This document shows positions 11,147 through 20,700 of a stretch of 64,000 bases of DNA, piece by piece (position 1 is the stretch's first letter; the number at the start of each line of letters is the position of its first letter). A program made the position numbers and the translations under genes. Below the pieces are notes generated by a model, which was not told the origin of the DNA, made no database searches, and saw nothing but the letters and a program-made list of their open reading frames with translations. Source of the stretch: Axinella damicornis (lineage: Eukaryota > Porifera > Demospongiae > Axinellida > Axinellidae); assembly GCA_963931865.1 (NCBI GenBank), contig OZ007505.1, positions 18,865,139 to 18,929,138 of the forward strand. The letters run 5' to 3'.

Positions 11147-11435
11147 GCTGTGCAGCTGGTGTGCAGACCTGAGATGGAAGAGCTCATAGTTTATGAAGTT
11201 TTGTCAACTACATGCAGTCTGCTTAACTCATTACCTACTACTGCAAACAGCTTAAAGAAGCAGAAGAACATGTACAAAGTATTAACGCCTAATATTAAAC
11301 CCCCTATATAAATTCTTATGGGCTTATGGGTATCCTCTGGGCTCATTTGGCTGCTACAGGGTGCAATGGGTTAATGATGTCCAGAGTGAACAAACGTAAT
11401 GTCTATTCTTTCCTTGAAGTCAACTGTGGCATGCA

Positions 11436-11439
<4 letters not shown>

Positions 11440-11470
<31 letters not shown>
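11440..11470. repeat. (CA)n microsatellite, about 15 units
   Basis: Uninterrupted CA dinucleotides about 300 bases upstream of the B1 start. The equivalent tracts are about 44 units upstream of B2 and about 14 upstream of B5, so the locus is length-variable between modules. Confidence 0.95.
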
Positions 11471-11472
<2 letters not shown>

Positions 11473-11977
11473 AAATACATGCACACATGTAAATACATTC
11501 AGGTATAGATTGCACGCACACTTACAGAGATTTTTACACTAACCACACACACTCATTACGTCTTTTACCACTCTCATCGGTCATGAGTGCAATGCGATGT
11601 GAGGAGGATCGATCTTCCAGAGATGCGTAGGAGTCCAGCGGGGAATTCAAAGGCATCTGTTAATTAAATTATGCCTACTTTGATCCTAAACAACCAATCT
11701 CCTCGGCCAAAGAGCTGTGGGCCTGTTATAATTACCGGCTGTTTTTGGACCATGCACACTTTTTTCTCAGATCATTATTCCACGTATAGCTACTAGCTAT
11801 GTATACCACCAATTTCAGGGCATACTGGTCCAGGAGGACCAATTAACTGCCTGGAGTTTTAGTTTTTGGCCAGACCATAATTTCTGTGACTGGACTTTTA
11901 TTTCTGGGACTCTCCTTATTGTTTGAGATGATGAGGAAGACCACCCCTAGCTAACTGTTCAGGGTCATGAAACTTAA

Positions 11978-12578
11978 CCCTTTAAGCCCCATTGACGTCT
12001 ATAGGCGTCATTTAGACCCTATGCACTTGTAGGGCTTCTCGTCAGTCCAAAAAGAGACCAAAAAGGCTTCAGAGGGCCTAGGGACGACTTTGAGGGCCGA
12101 ACTCAAAAATTTGGTCAGATTTCGGCGCGCCTCCCCCACTAAACGTACAAGCGGGGGGGTATCGAAAGGGGGGGCACAGCCCCCCCTTCGCCTGTCGTGG
12201 GCGTTTTTTGCTTTTAATGAGATTCATTGACCCGAGAATTTTTGATTCTAATGATATTCATAGACCCCACCCAGGGCCTCAAGAAAACCTGCAAATTGGT
12301 GGTGCAAGGTGTGCCATCAGTCAGATCTGGCCCAAGTTTAGGGAAATGCTGGGCGAAAATCCGGCTGACATCCACCTTTGACCTCCGATTGCTGGGCTTG
12401 TGGGGGGTCATGAATATCATTAACGGTATTGCCAGAGGGGTCTCTCCATGTGTGCGGGCCCCACCAAGTTTGACCGCTGAGGAGCGAATGCTGTGGGAGA
12501 GGAGTACCTACGAAAGTGGTGTGCGCTGAATGCATGAAAATGTGTTGTCTTGGTGGGAAGAATTCGGTGGTTAAAGGG
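11978..12578. mobile_element. piggyBac-like miniature element
   Basis: TTAA at 11974-11977 is followed by CCCTTTAAGCCCC; the other end is GGTGGTTAAAGGG followed by TTAA at 12579-12582. The termini match at 11 of 13 positions, and the TTAA duplication and CCCTTT ends are characteristic of piggyBac. The two paralogous flanks (29460 and 60025) read GAAACTTAATGCAGTG without it. About 120 further bases to 12700 are also extra here and contain repeated AATGAATCTCATTAAA, so a nested or earlier insertion is likely. No transposase is present. Confidence 0.75.
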
Positions 12579-12833
12579 TTAATATGTGCATGGAGGATCA
12601 ATGAATCTCATTAAAAACCTGCAAACCATCCCAAACTGGCACACAGTGCAAATCTAGGCCGTTTTGAGGGCCCACTCTCACCAACTATGAATCTCATTAA
12701 AGCAGTGTCTGTCAGGAAACTTTATTTCCTATTGCACCAGTTGAAACACCCCGTGTACTATGTACCTTCATCCTCATGTATTGATAGCACTTACAGTAAT
12801 GGCTACTCATACAATGTTCTGCATGTGTGTGCA

Positions 12834-12872
12834 ACCATAGATATACTACACGACGTGTAGTATATCTATGGT
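12834..12872. repeat. Perfect 19-bp-arm palindrome
   Basis: ACCATAGATATACTACACG, one spacer base, then its exact complement. It is present at the same place in copy 3 (60160-60198) and absent in copy 2, where GTGTGCGCAACAG is continuous (about 30097). It is probably a very small foldback insertion. Confidence 0.85.
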
Positions 12873-12970
12873 GCAACAGATTGCCAACCTTGAAAACATA
12901 TACATGTACATTACACACACATAGTGTCCACCTTCCCCGTGACATCATAATGTCAAGTAATATGGGACAT

Positions 12971-13083
12971 TAGTCTCATTCCCAGACCTTTCATCCAGCG
13001 TGTATATCGCTTCCAGTAGCTATAGTTATTCATATACTAAAAGTGATCTGTGCTGGGGTTGGTTGGGTCTGGAACTGAGATTA
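12971..13083. mobile_element. Old TAGTCTC-ended miniature element, copy 1
   Basis: It starts TAGTCTCATTCCCAGACC and ends with a degraded complement (GGTCTGGAACTGAGATTA). It is related to the younger copy at 34560-34685, with shared inner words such as ATCCAGCG, ACTAAAAG and GTGCTGGGGTTG. Because it is also in the other two flanks, it pre-dates the duplications. Confidence 0.65.
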
Positions 13084-13589
13084 GACATTAATCTTGTGTA
13101 AGCTTGGTTGTACTGTAAATGTAAAACAGAGTGGATCATGGTATTGTGGGTACGGTAGTATCATGGAGTACAGTACTACTCCATCTGTAGGGATGGTATA
13201 TGTGCAAAAATGGCCGCTGAATTAAACCTACTAATCTGACACATGTAGAGAACTCACCTCTTGTATATATACGACTTCTGGTATGCCGATGACAGTGTCT
13301 TTCAGTGTAGTCTGATATTAGTTTTTCCACTTTCCTGTGACTTATAGAATAGCTACAGTCCGTTCAATGGCTAGTGCATCCACAGCTGCATGTTACGCTG
13401 AAATTGAAGGTGTTTTCCTTGTTACTTATACATGTAGATAATCTAGGAGGCAGATAAGAACACCAGCAGTAAACACCTCCAAATTTGGTAAAATGACCTC
13501 TTTATACCTATGCATGCACAAGATAAATGGTGTAGCTACTTATTAGAAACTGAAACTACCTATTCAAGAGAGTTCTACACGATCACTTG

Positions 13590-14110
13590 TAAGTATATAC
13601 AAAAATGAGAAACAGGGTAACTTACCACGCTATGAAATGGAAAGAAGCTTTCCTTTCAGAACTGCAACCCTCCTGATAACAATAAGAGTGCATAAGCAAA
13701 CCTCATCCATGATAATATTAATGTCACTATCTCCATGTACCCTGACAAGAATCTTTTGTTACAGTAACTTTCCTTCTCTTTGGTAGAAATCAACTTCTTA
13801 TATATCGCAAAATCAGGTGCACAACCAGAGCCCAACCAATGCACATCCTTGTTACTATATACAGCTACTATGAGCCATTCTGGAGTAGCAGTTCCACTAC
13901 ATCATGATCACATGATGCCTACAACACTGCAGCAGTTTGCTAACGCACATTGTGGATTCCAAAGCAAAAACCATGAAATGTTGGACTCTGGGGTTGATAA
14001 TAATCCCTCCCCATGCACTCATATAGTATGCAGGATTTGACAACCATATCCTGCACTGGATTTGTATAGCTATCTCACTGATATAGAGAGTAGTGAATTA
14101 ATCATTGGCA
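13590..14110 (+). mobile_element. Decayed LINE-like RT remnant, flank copy 1
   Basis: It aligns with the 52.8-kb remnant: ATGAGAAACAGGGTAA, CTTTCAGAAC and later LQQFANAHCGFQ (an RT-like AQ.GF motif) and YLTDIESS, corresponding to YLTDREQQ in the better copy. The 86-codon open frame at 13780-14040 is part of this and is not a separate gene. Confidence 0.5.
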
Positions 14111-14240
14111 GTCACAGTTCCCCAATGATCAGTGTAGTGTGTTTCTATAATCTATAGAATGGATCACCTCAACCTAACTGTCTGGCCGCTGTAAAATGAT
14201 CCTCCATCCTGATGATATGCTCCAAGATGACAAACTCCAT

Positions 14241-14271
14241 TAGCCTTGTCCCCAGGCCGGGAACGAGGCTA
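14241..14271. repeat. Short foldback TAGCCTTGTCCCC/GGGAACGAGGCTA, copy 1
   Basis: Imperfect inverted repeat with the same outer sequence as the large foldback at 52163-52255. It is probably an internally deleted member of that family. It is conserved at 31477-31507 and 61568-61598. Confidence 0.6.
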
Positions 14272-15091
14272 TCTCAGAATGGGTATCTGTAAACCACCTC
14301 CACTTCAGTTCCCAAAGTTGCAAACATAGCTACACCTTGATCTCGAAAAAGCAAAGGGAAACAAGGGATTACCCATCCCTGATCAAGGATGCCCTTGTAA
14401 TGTTCTGCTCAGTTTTGAAATGACAGGCCGGGGAGAGCTACCCACTACGTGTGTATATGCTTACATACGAAAGACCGTTACTGGAATGAGTGTGAGTGAG
14501 CCCCTTCCATACAGTCGTGATGGATGGCTGGAGGAAGTGTCTGTGTGTCTGTCATCGTTAATCATTGTCCATCGAAACTTCAACTACAAATGCATTTGCC
14601 CCACAATGTCATCTTGTGTAGCTAGCTACATAAAATAGACCACATGTATCCAAAAGTGCTTAGCTATCTACCAACCTGTCACAGCTAATGTATAGACATT
14701 CTAGCTATATCATGATCAGGAGTTCACGGATACACTGCTCACTTCTTCCACTTCCCTGGCCTGATGAGTGCTGCGTGTGGTAGCTAGCTCAGTCATTGAA
14801 GATGGACTGATCCCCACTTCAATCAGAACACAGCACCGAGTGTACTGTGGATGGAGCTCTTCTGGGGTTAACAATGCCAGCGCTATCTGCATAAGTAGCT
14901 ATACGCCAAAGGTAAAGCAACTGGCACGATAATTATCGTATCAATGGCTGTATATAGTTCAGAAGTTCTTCGATTCGATACTGTAACGATACCGTCACTG
15001 TTTCGGTACCGGTATAAAGTACCGATGCGATACGCGAGAAACGGGGTCTGATCTGGGTTAATCTGGTAGGCGGGGTCACAAAGTGACGAGG

Positions 15092-15177
15092 ATGTTGACC
15101 GTCCGTTTGTCCGCTACTTGCGAGCGGCAACGATGCGCAGAGCTTTTCCTCTTGCTCGAGGCAGAGAGTACAGTGAG
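15092..15177 (+). pseudogene. Frameshifted presequence-like first exon, copy 1
   Basis: Homologous to the 32-codon islands at 32424-32519 and 62775-62870, but with a 10-base deletion after ATGTTGAC that breaks the frame. The donor-like GAG|GTGAGG at the end is kept. An internal ATG (about 15132) would restore the frame for the last 15 codons. Confidence 0.4.
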
Positions 15178-15285
15178 GTGAGGTAGCCTCATGCCCTCCT
15201 GCCAGGATCTAGTTCGGCACAAATTATGTCAGTTTTGAGGGTCAGCCCATGCACATCTATAGATAATAGAACCTATCGCACATAG

Positions 15286-15447
15286 CTTGTTCCATCCAAT
15301 GCATCCATATTCTGTTGTCCAAGCCATCTTCCTGATGCTGTTGGGTTGTCAGCAGTGTGCCATGAGGCCTTGATTCCATGTAGTCTCGAAGGCCAGCCTC
15401 ATTTTCCAAGTAGGGGGCGTGGCCGGAGAATCCATCTAACATGTTGA
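15286..15447 (-). other. Exon-like island, unknown protein, copy 1
   Basis: A 162-base minus-strand open segment preceded by an acceptor-like TGCTTTCAG. It encodes ...LDGFSGHAPYLENEAG and LRDYMESRPHGTLLTT. Three copies exist; indels between them are multiples of three, which suggests the frame was under selection. Here the donor position reads ACAAG|CTATG, not GT. I do not recognise the protein. It could be an exon of a separate minus-strand gene or a remote 5' exon of B1. Confidence 0.45.
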
Positions 15448-15699
15448 CTGAAAGCATGACAGCCTGAGATCAGTGATCGGTGCCAAGTCCAAGGGATCTG
15501 GAAACTAAAACCCCCTGGGCTGTGGGGTCTGAGCTAGCCTAGCCAACTGACAATTACACAAGAGTCAAATTTACAAATACAACTTGAAGCATTGACCACA
15601 CTAAGCACACTGTAAGCTAATATATACACTGAAAGTTGGCTCATGCACTGCATACTCACACCACAATAATAATTATACGCTACATAAATTATTAAGCTC

Positions 15700-15703
<4 letters not shown>

Positions 15704-15735
<32 letters not shown>
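15704..15735. repeat. Poly-G tract of 32
   Basis: A pure run of 32 G in the 3' flank of the b1 fragment. The homologous place holds about 8 G in module 2 (33050), 28 G after B3 and a short interrupted G stretch after B1 and B2. Length in the assembly may be unreliable. Confidence 0.9.
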
Positions 15736-15736
<1 letters not shown>

Positions 15737-15800
15737 GGATGTCAGTATATGTGGGAGCTAATAAGTTGATATGTAAGTATCTGTATCCGTGCATAATCCT

Positions 15801-16604
15801 CTCGTGGGTCATCTGTGTTGATCAATTCAAGTGACTCTTGAAGTTCAGTGAAATTTGTGGTGGGAGGAATCATTTAAGGCTGTGGTTTGTTATTAGCTGG
15901 GTTGATCCAATCAAGCGGCTCTTGAACTTCAATGAGGAAGCAATTGACAATGGCCGAGCTGAAATGTCATTTAGGTCAAATGTCTCTGGATTTAGATGTT
16001 CTATGACAGTCATGGTGGGAGCAGTCAGTGTGTGAGCTTCGTGGTACACATCCGCTTCATCCTCTGAACTGCTGTCACAGTTCATCTCCCTCGACTCAGA
16101 GTGACACGATTGGTATATTTTCTGCTGGAGTTCAAGCCACACTTGCTGGTAAGCATGGTAGAGAAGGACCACAATGAAGGTGATGGCAAATGCTATACCA
16201 ACTGATGTGTATGCAACAGCAAGTTTCACATAGTAGGTGGCTCCCGCAAGAATGCCCAGGTTGACAATGAAAGAGATTTCAAGGATATCAAGATACAACT
16301 TTTTGTACATCAAACCAGTAAAGTGTGTTAGTGTAAGAAGCCCAATCACTGCAGTTCCAACAACCAGAAGATTAAGACTTGGATCAGCGTGAGTGTTGGA
16401 TGCAAACACCAGCAACAGAATGCAGCGAAGACAGAGCATCAGTCCAGTCCAGTAACGATGTTGATCTCTATATGGTGCATGGTAAGCATCCAGGAATGGC
16501 TTTATTCTGGGATTGTTGATCCAGTGGAAACATCTTCGATTGGAGTTTGCTTGAAGCCACTGCCCCACAGTGAGGAGGAGGGTGTAGGGAAGAAAGCAGA
16601 TCAA
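15801..16604 (-). pseudogene. b1: C-terminal fragment of a B-type gene
   Basis: It encodes only the last membrane segments and the tail (from FLPYTLLLTVGQWLQ onward). Compared with B1 it has lost seven residues (VVPVSQA region), gained one codon, lost 10 bases near 15938, which shifts the frame, and changed the final stop codon. The upstream part of the gene is missing; homology ends at about 16604. It lies head to head with A2, as b2 does with A3, so it belongs to the duplicated module. Confidence 0.85.
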
Positions 16605-17304
16605 AAGTTTTTCAGAATTTCAAATTTTTGGAGGTTTCATCTTCTGAGTAGCAAAGGACTTATAACTGGGCAGCCGGAAATTGGGTGCATCTGTAATGGG
16701 TTTTAGCTCCCTAGATCTGCTCAGCAGTGAGTAAAGAGTCAGTTTCATCACTGCCCAACATATACATGGGTTTTATCACTGCCCACATTTAGTTTATCAC
16801 TGCCCGTTTGGGCAGTGATACCTCCATATTTTAGGCACTGCTTAGTTACTAATGGTTGAGCACCGAGCATGATAATAATTTATTCTGTTTTGTGAGTTGA
16901 CATCATGCGAACAGACCAGAAGCTGTCAGCTGTACTATCAATATTTGTGTGAAATTGCAAGCATGCGCATGCCATTGTATATATGAAACTGTGGCCTCGT
17001 TCCTTGACCCCACCAAGCTTCTGTCCGTATAGTATACTGCTTAGTGATAAAAACTAAAGCTGGTGAGGCCTTGGAACAGTCTGGCGGGTATGTGGTTTTG
17101 GTGTGGTTTAGATCATTATGATTGTGGTTGTAAGATGATCATGACCAGAATCCTCTCTGGTTGTTCAGTCTCTAAATGAGCCACAGAATACTGCATGTCC
17201 TTTCATGGTCAGCCACTTTATGGAAACAACCAATCTTTACAGTGCTGTAGCTACATTTGTAAACGATTCAATTGCACATTGGCTTTGAAAGTGCAATTGT
17301 GGAA

Positions 17305-17480
17305 ATTCCCTGATAAAGTAATCAGAGTATGTTTTGATAACAGTTTACCAATAGTGCTTAATGGCTGTAAGATAACAGTTTACCAATAGTGCTTTATAAG
17401 CTGTAAGGTAACATTCCCTGATAATCAGAGTATGTTTTGATAACAGTTTACCAATAGTGCTTTATGCCTGTAAGATAACA
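17305..17480 (+). repeat. Promoter-proximal direct repeats upstream of A2
   Basis: ATAACAGTTTACCAATAGTG occurs three times (17338, 17373, 17440), followed by GCTTTAT and CTGTAAGATAAC variants. The flanking ATTCCCTGATAA...ATCAGAGTATGTTTT block occurs twice. The same arrangement lies upstream of A3 (about 34885-35055). It sits 300-480 bases before the start codon and may be regulatory. Confidence 0.7.
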
Positions 17481-17515
17481 TGGGAGCTTCTGGCCTCTGG
17501 ATGATTTTGCTCCAC

Positions 17516-17521
17516 TATAAA
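17516..17521 (+). promoter_or_regulatory. Candidate TATA box of A2
   Basis: TATAAA in CCACTATAAACACATG, 267 bases before the start codon. It is conserved at the same place upstream of A3 (35091-35096). Motif evidence only. Confidence 0.35.
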
Positions 17522-17600
17522 CACATGACCACTGTATATCTCCACTTATAGGGTAACTGCAGTATGATATGGATTGTTTCGTGCTCTTGTGTGATAGCAG

Positions 17601-17736
17601 GTGACTATTCTTGGACTCCACCAGTGACTTCAGTTATGTGCAACCAAGGTAACCATGTATATAATTGCACAGTGACAGTGTACAGCGGATGTACAGTTAT
17701 GAGTTTTTCAGTTGCACAACGTTTCTCTCATTTCAG
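17601..17736 (+). other. Possible 5' UTR intron of A2
   Basis: GATAGCAG|GTGACT is a fair donor and TTTCTCTCATTTCAG|AAATTC a strong acceptor. Removal would break up a 79-codon upstream frame (17564-17803) that otherwise overlaps the A2 start out of frame. The same sites exist upstream of A3 (35176-35311). Needs transcript evidence. Confidence 0.4.
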
Positions 17737-17787
17737 AAATTCATCACATAACTTGGTTCTAGTGAAGTTATTAGTTACAACTGGAAT

Positions 17788-20700
17788 ATGGCTCGGTCAC
17801 TAAGGCTAGAGTGCCTTGTTGTAGGATTCTTGCTGCCCTTCCTACCCATCGATATCTGTGCTGGTCACCCTACCTTCTACATCAAGCCTACTCCCAGTAC
17901 ACCATGTCCGGATCCTGCAGATCCTTGTGTCACCCTCTCTGAGTACGCACAACAACTTCCTAATTCCAATTACAACACCACACTGCTACTGCTGCCTGGG
18001 AACCATGTCCTCAGTGTGGACTTCACTGTGGAGAATGTCAGTGTTTTTGAAATCTTGTGTTTTGCATGTGCAGGTGGACAAGCAACAAGGATTGTTTGCA
18101 AAGGAATGGTTGGCTTTTCACTTAGAAGTATTTCGCAAGTGACAATGCGTGGATTGGTAGTCAACTTTTGTGGCAAGGATGCGGTTACAACTATATATGG
18201 AGTATTATTTCATTCAGTATTGGATGGCAGAATTACCAACTGCTCATTTCAGGACAGTATTGGCACAGCACTGAGGGTGATCAACAGTAGCTTGGACCTG
18301 AGGAGAAGCACCAGTTTCACACGCAATGGGAGGAGATGCAGGAATTATATGTGTTCACACCTTGGAGGAGGGATTTATGCAAACACAAGTACCCTGAAGT
18401 TCACTGGAAATAGTTCTTTCAGGGTTAACTCAGCTGGAGAAGGTGGAGGGATTGCTGCTGACTACAGTGTCCTGGATTTCACTGGAAAGATTACTTTTAA
18501 ACACAACTTAGCTAAATATGGTGGAGGAATTTCTGCCTGGACAAGCACTATAAACTTCAGTGGAAGTAGTACTTTTGGAGAAAACTCAGCTGCACATTAT
18601 GGTGGAGGAATTGAAGCCCGCAGCAGCACTCTAAACTTCACGGGAGGCAGCACTTTTGCAAACAACTCAGCTGCACGTTATGGTGGAGGAATTGCTGCAC
18701 TGCACAGCACTCTCATGAATTTCAGCGGTAAAAGTATTTTCATGAACAACTCAGCTGACTTTGGTGGAGGAATTGATGCCCAGAGCAGCACCACTCTAAA
18801 CTTCAGTGGAGGAAGTACTTTCAGAAACAACTCAGCAAGTTATGGCGGAGGCATTTGTGCAGGCCCCAACACTCTCCTGAATTTCAATGGTAACAGTACT
18901 TTCAAGAACAATTATGCTGCTGTAGCTGGTGGGGGGATTGTTATATTTCACCACAACATTCTGAATTTCACTGGTGACATTAATTTCACACACAATTTGG
19001 CTTTAGCTGGTGGAGGTATGAGTGTAATGTACAGTACCATGATATCCACTGGTAATTGTCTTTTCACAAACAACTCAGCTATTGGATATGGTGGAGGGAT
19101 GTATGTCCTCTACAGCACTCTGTACCTCATTGGAAATGGTGTTTTTGGTAATAACTTGGCTAGAGTTGGTGGAGGAATCTATGCAACAGTGAGTTCTCTG
19201 AGTGTCGGTGGAAATAGTTCAGACATCATAGGGAAACATAGCGGAGGCAGCACTTTGTGCACATCACTTTTCGTGAAAAATTCAGCACTAATCCATGGAG
19301 GAGCCGTGTACACAGAAGACAGTTTTTTAACTTTTCAAGGAGATAGCATTTTTAGCAGTAACTCAGCAAACTACTCTGCTGGAGGAATTTATTCTAAGAA
19401 CACCACTCTCAGGTTCAATGGAAGCACCAGTTTCACTTCCAACTCAGGACAGTTGCTAGGTGGAGGGATCTACGGGTTGGGGACATTGCTCTACTTTACT
19501 GGAAACAGCAGCTTCACAGCAAACACTGCTGCAAGGGGTGGGGGAGAGTATCTGGTAAATTCATTCAACATCCTCTCTCAGAATGCGTCTGTCACTATGG
19601 ATGGTAACAATGCAACAGAGTATGGAGGAGGAGTGTACGTGGAGGATTCTGATCCCATTTCTTATTGTTTTCCTAACATTGTCAATCTGGAGAGCTGTCT
19701 CTTTCAAGTTGATGGGTTGCTTCAGACTTCTGTTGATCAATTGGTTCCGATCTTTTTTGATCCAGCAGTTATTTTGCAATCAAATGAATTCCATGCGATT
19801 AGAGCATTCCTCAACGTCAGCATACACTTTAGTAGCAACCATGCACAGAAAGCAGGCAGTGCAGTGTACGGTGGTTCAGTAGACAGTTGTGCCATGGACT
19901 TGGTGTACAATACTACTTCAGTGCAAGGCATAGCTAGATTTAACTGGCAGGTTCCAAATTTGGAACTGGAACCAAACAGCATTTCTTCTGATCCATTTCA
20001 AGTCTGTCTGTGTAAAGATGGGGTGCTAAACTGCAACACTCCAGAATTGGATAGGCAAATGCAAGTGTACCCTGGTCAGCTGCTCAAACTTTCTGTAGTT
20101 GCAACTGGACAGAGAGATGGAACTGTTCCCGCAGTAGTTCGAGCATTCTTCCATGGCACAGATAAATATGCCTCAGTGCCACAATTCCAAGACACCCAAA
20201 ATGTGTCAAATATCTGCACTGAACTTTACTACAAAGTGCATTCATCAGCTACAAACAACAGTGCTACATTAGTACTGTATGCAGACGGACCATGTTCAAC
20301 TAATGGTAAACTCCTACACATCTCCTTAAAGTTTCATGACTGCCCTCATGGGTTTAGCTTGAATCCATCTGAGGGGATCTGTGAGTGTGAGCCACGGCTT
20401 CAGAAGTACACGACCAGATGCAACATAACAAAAAGAACACTAGAACGCAATGGAGAGTTCTGGGTAGGATATGACAACATCTCTGAAGGATTAATTCTTC
20501 ACCCACACTGCCCATTTGATTACTGTGCATCAGGCCACGTCAAATTCACTCTCAATGCTACAGACAAACAATGTGATAATAATAGGTCAGGTCTCTTGTG
20601 TGGAGAGTGCAAATCAGGCTATAGCCTAGCGCTTGGTAGCTCTAAGTGCTTGCTGTGTTCCAACATTTACATATTGCTAATCATTCCATTTGCACTGGCT

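Larger units (their letters stand above)
11147..15800. repeat. Duplicated B 5' flank, copy 1
   Basis: The sequence upstream of B1 is repeated, nearly base for base, upstream of B2 (28714-33120) and B5 (59348-63250). Order: B 5' UTR, CA repeat, a piece of the LINE-like sequence (about 11585-11760), a piggyBac-like insertion, a small palindrome, an old 113-bp miniature element, LINE-like remnant, foldback, two exon-like islands and the B-type 3' flank. Copies 1 and 3 share the 12834 palindrome that copy 2 lacks. Confidence 0.85.
16605..17787. other. Upstream region of A2
   Basis: Shared with the region upstream of A3 (about 34110-35362). It includes TATCACTGCCC words three times, one of them in an inverted repeat at 16793-16818 (TATCACTGCCC, four bases, complement). 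It also holds the tandem repeat, TATA candidate and possible 5' UTR intron listed below. No other gene is evident. Confidence 0.6.

Noticed and set aside
11326..11508. His-Thr repeat peptide and similar frames at 28789-29068
   Set aside because: Produced by the CA microsatellite.
12712..12948. 78-codon minus-strand frame, also at 60038-60274
   Set aside because: It spans the small palindrome, is absent from copy 2, and has no protein-like conservation.
14420..14638. 72-codon + strand frame found in all three flanks (also 31716-31946 and 61811-62008)
   Set aside because: N-terminal parts differ, indels between copies are not in frame, and no splice context or domain was seen.
17564..17803. 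79-codon protein upstream of A2 (and 35139-35378 upstream of A3)
   Set aside because: Conserved only as part of the duplicated upstream region, contains likely splice sites, overlaps the A start out of frame and has no domain; treated as 5' UTR.
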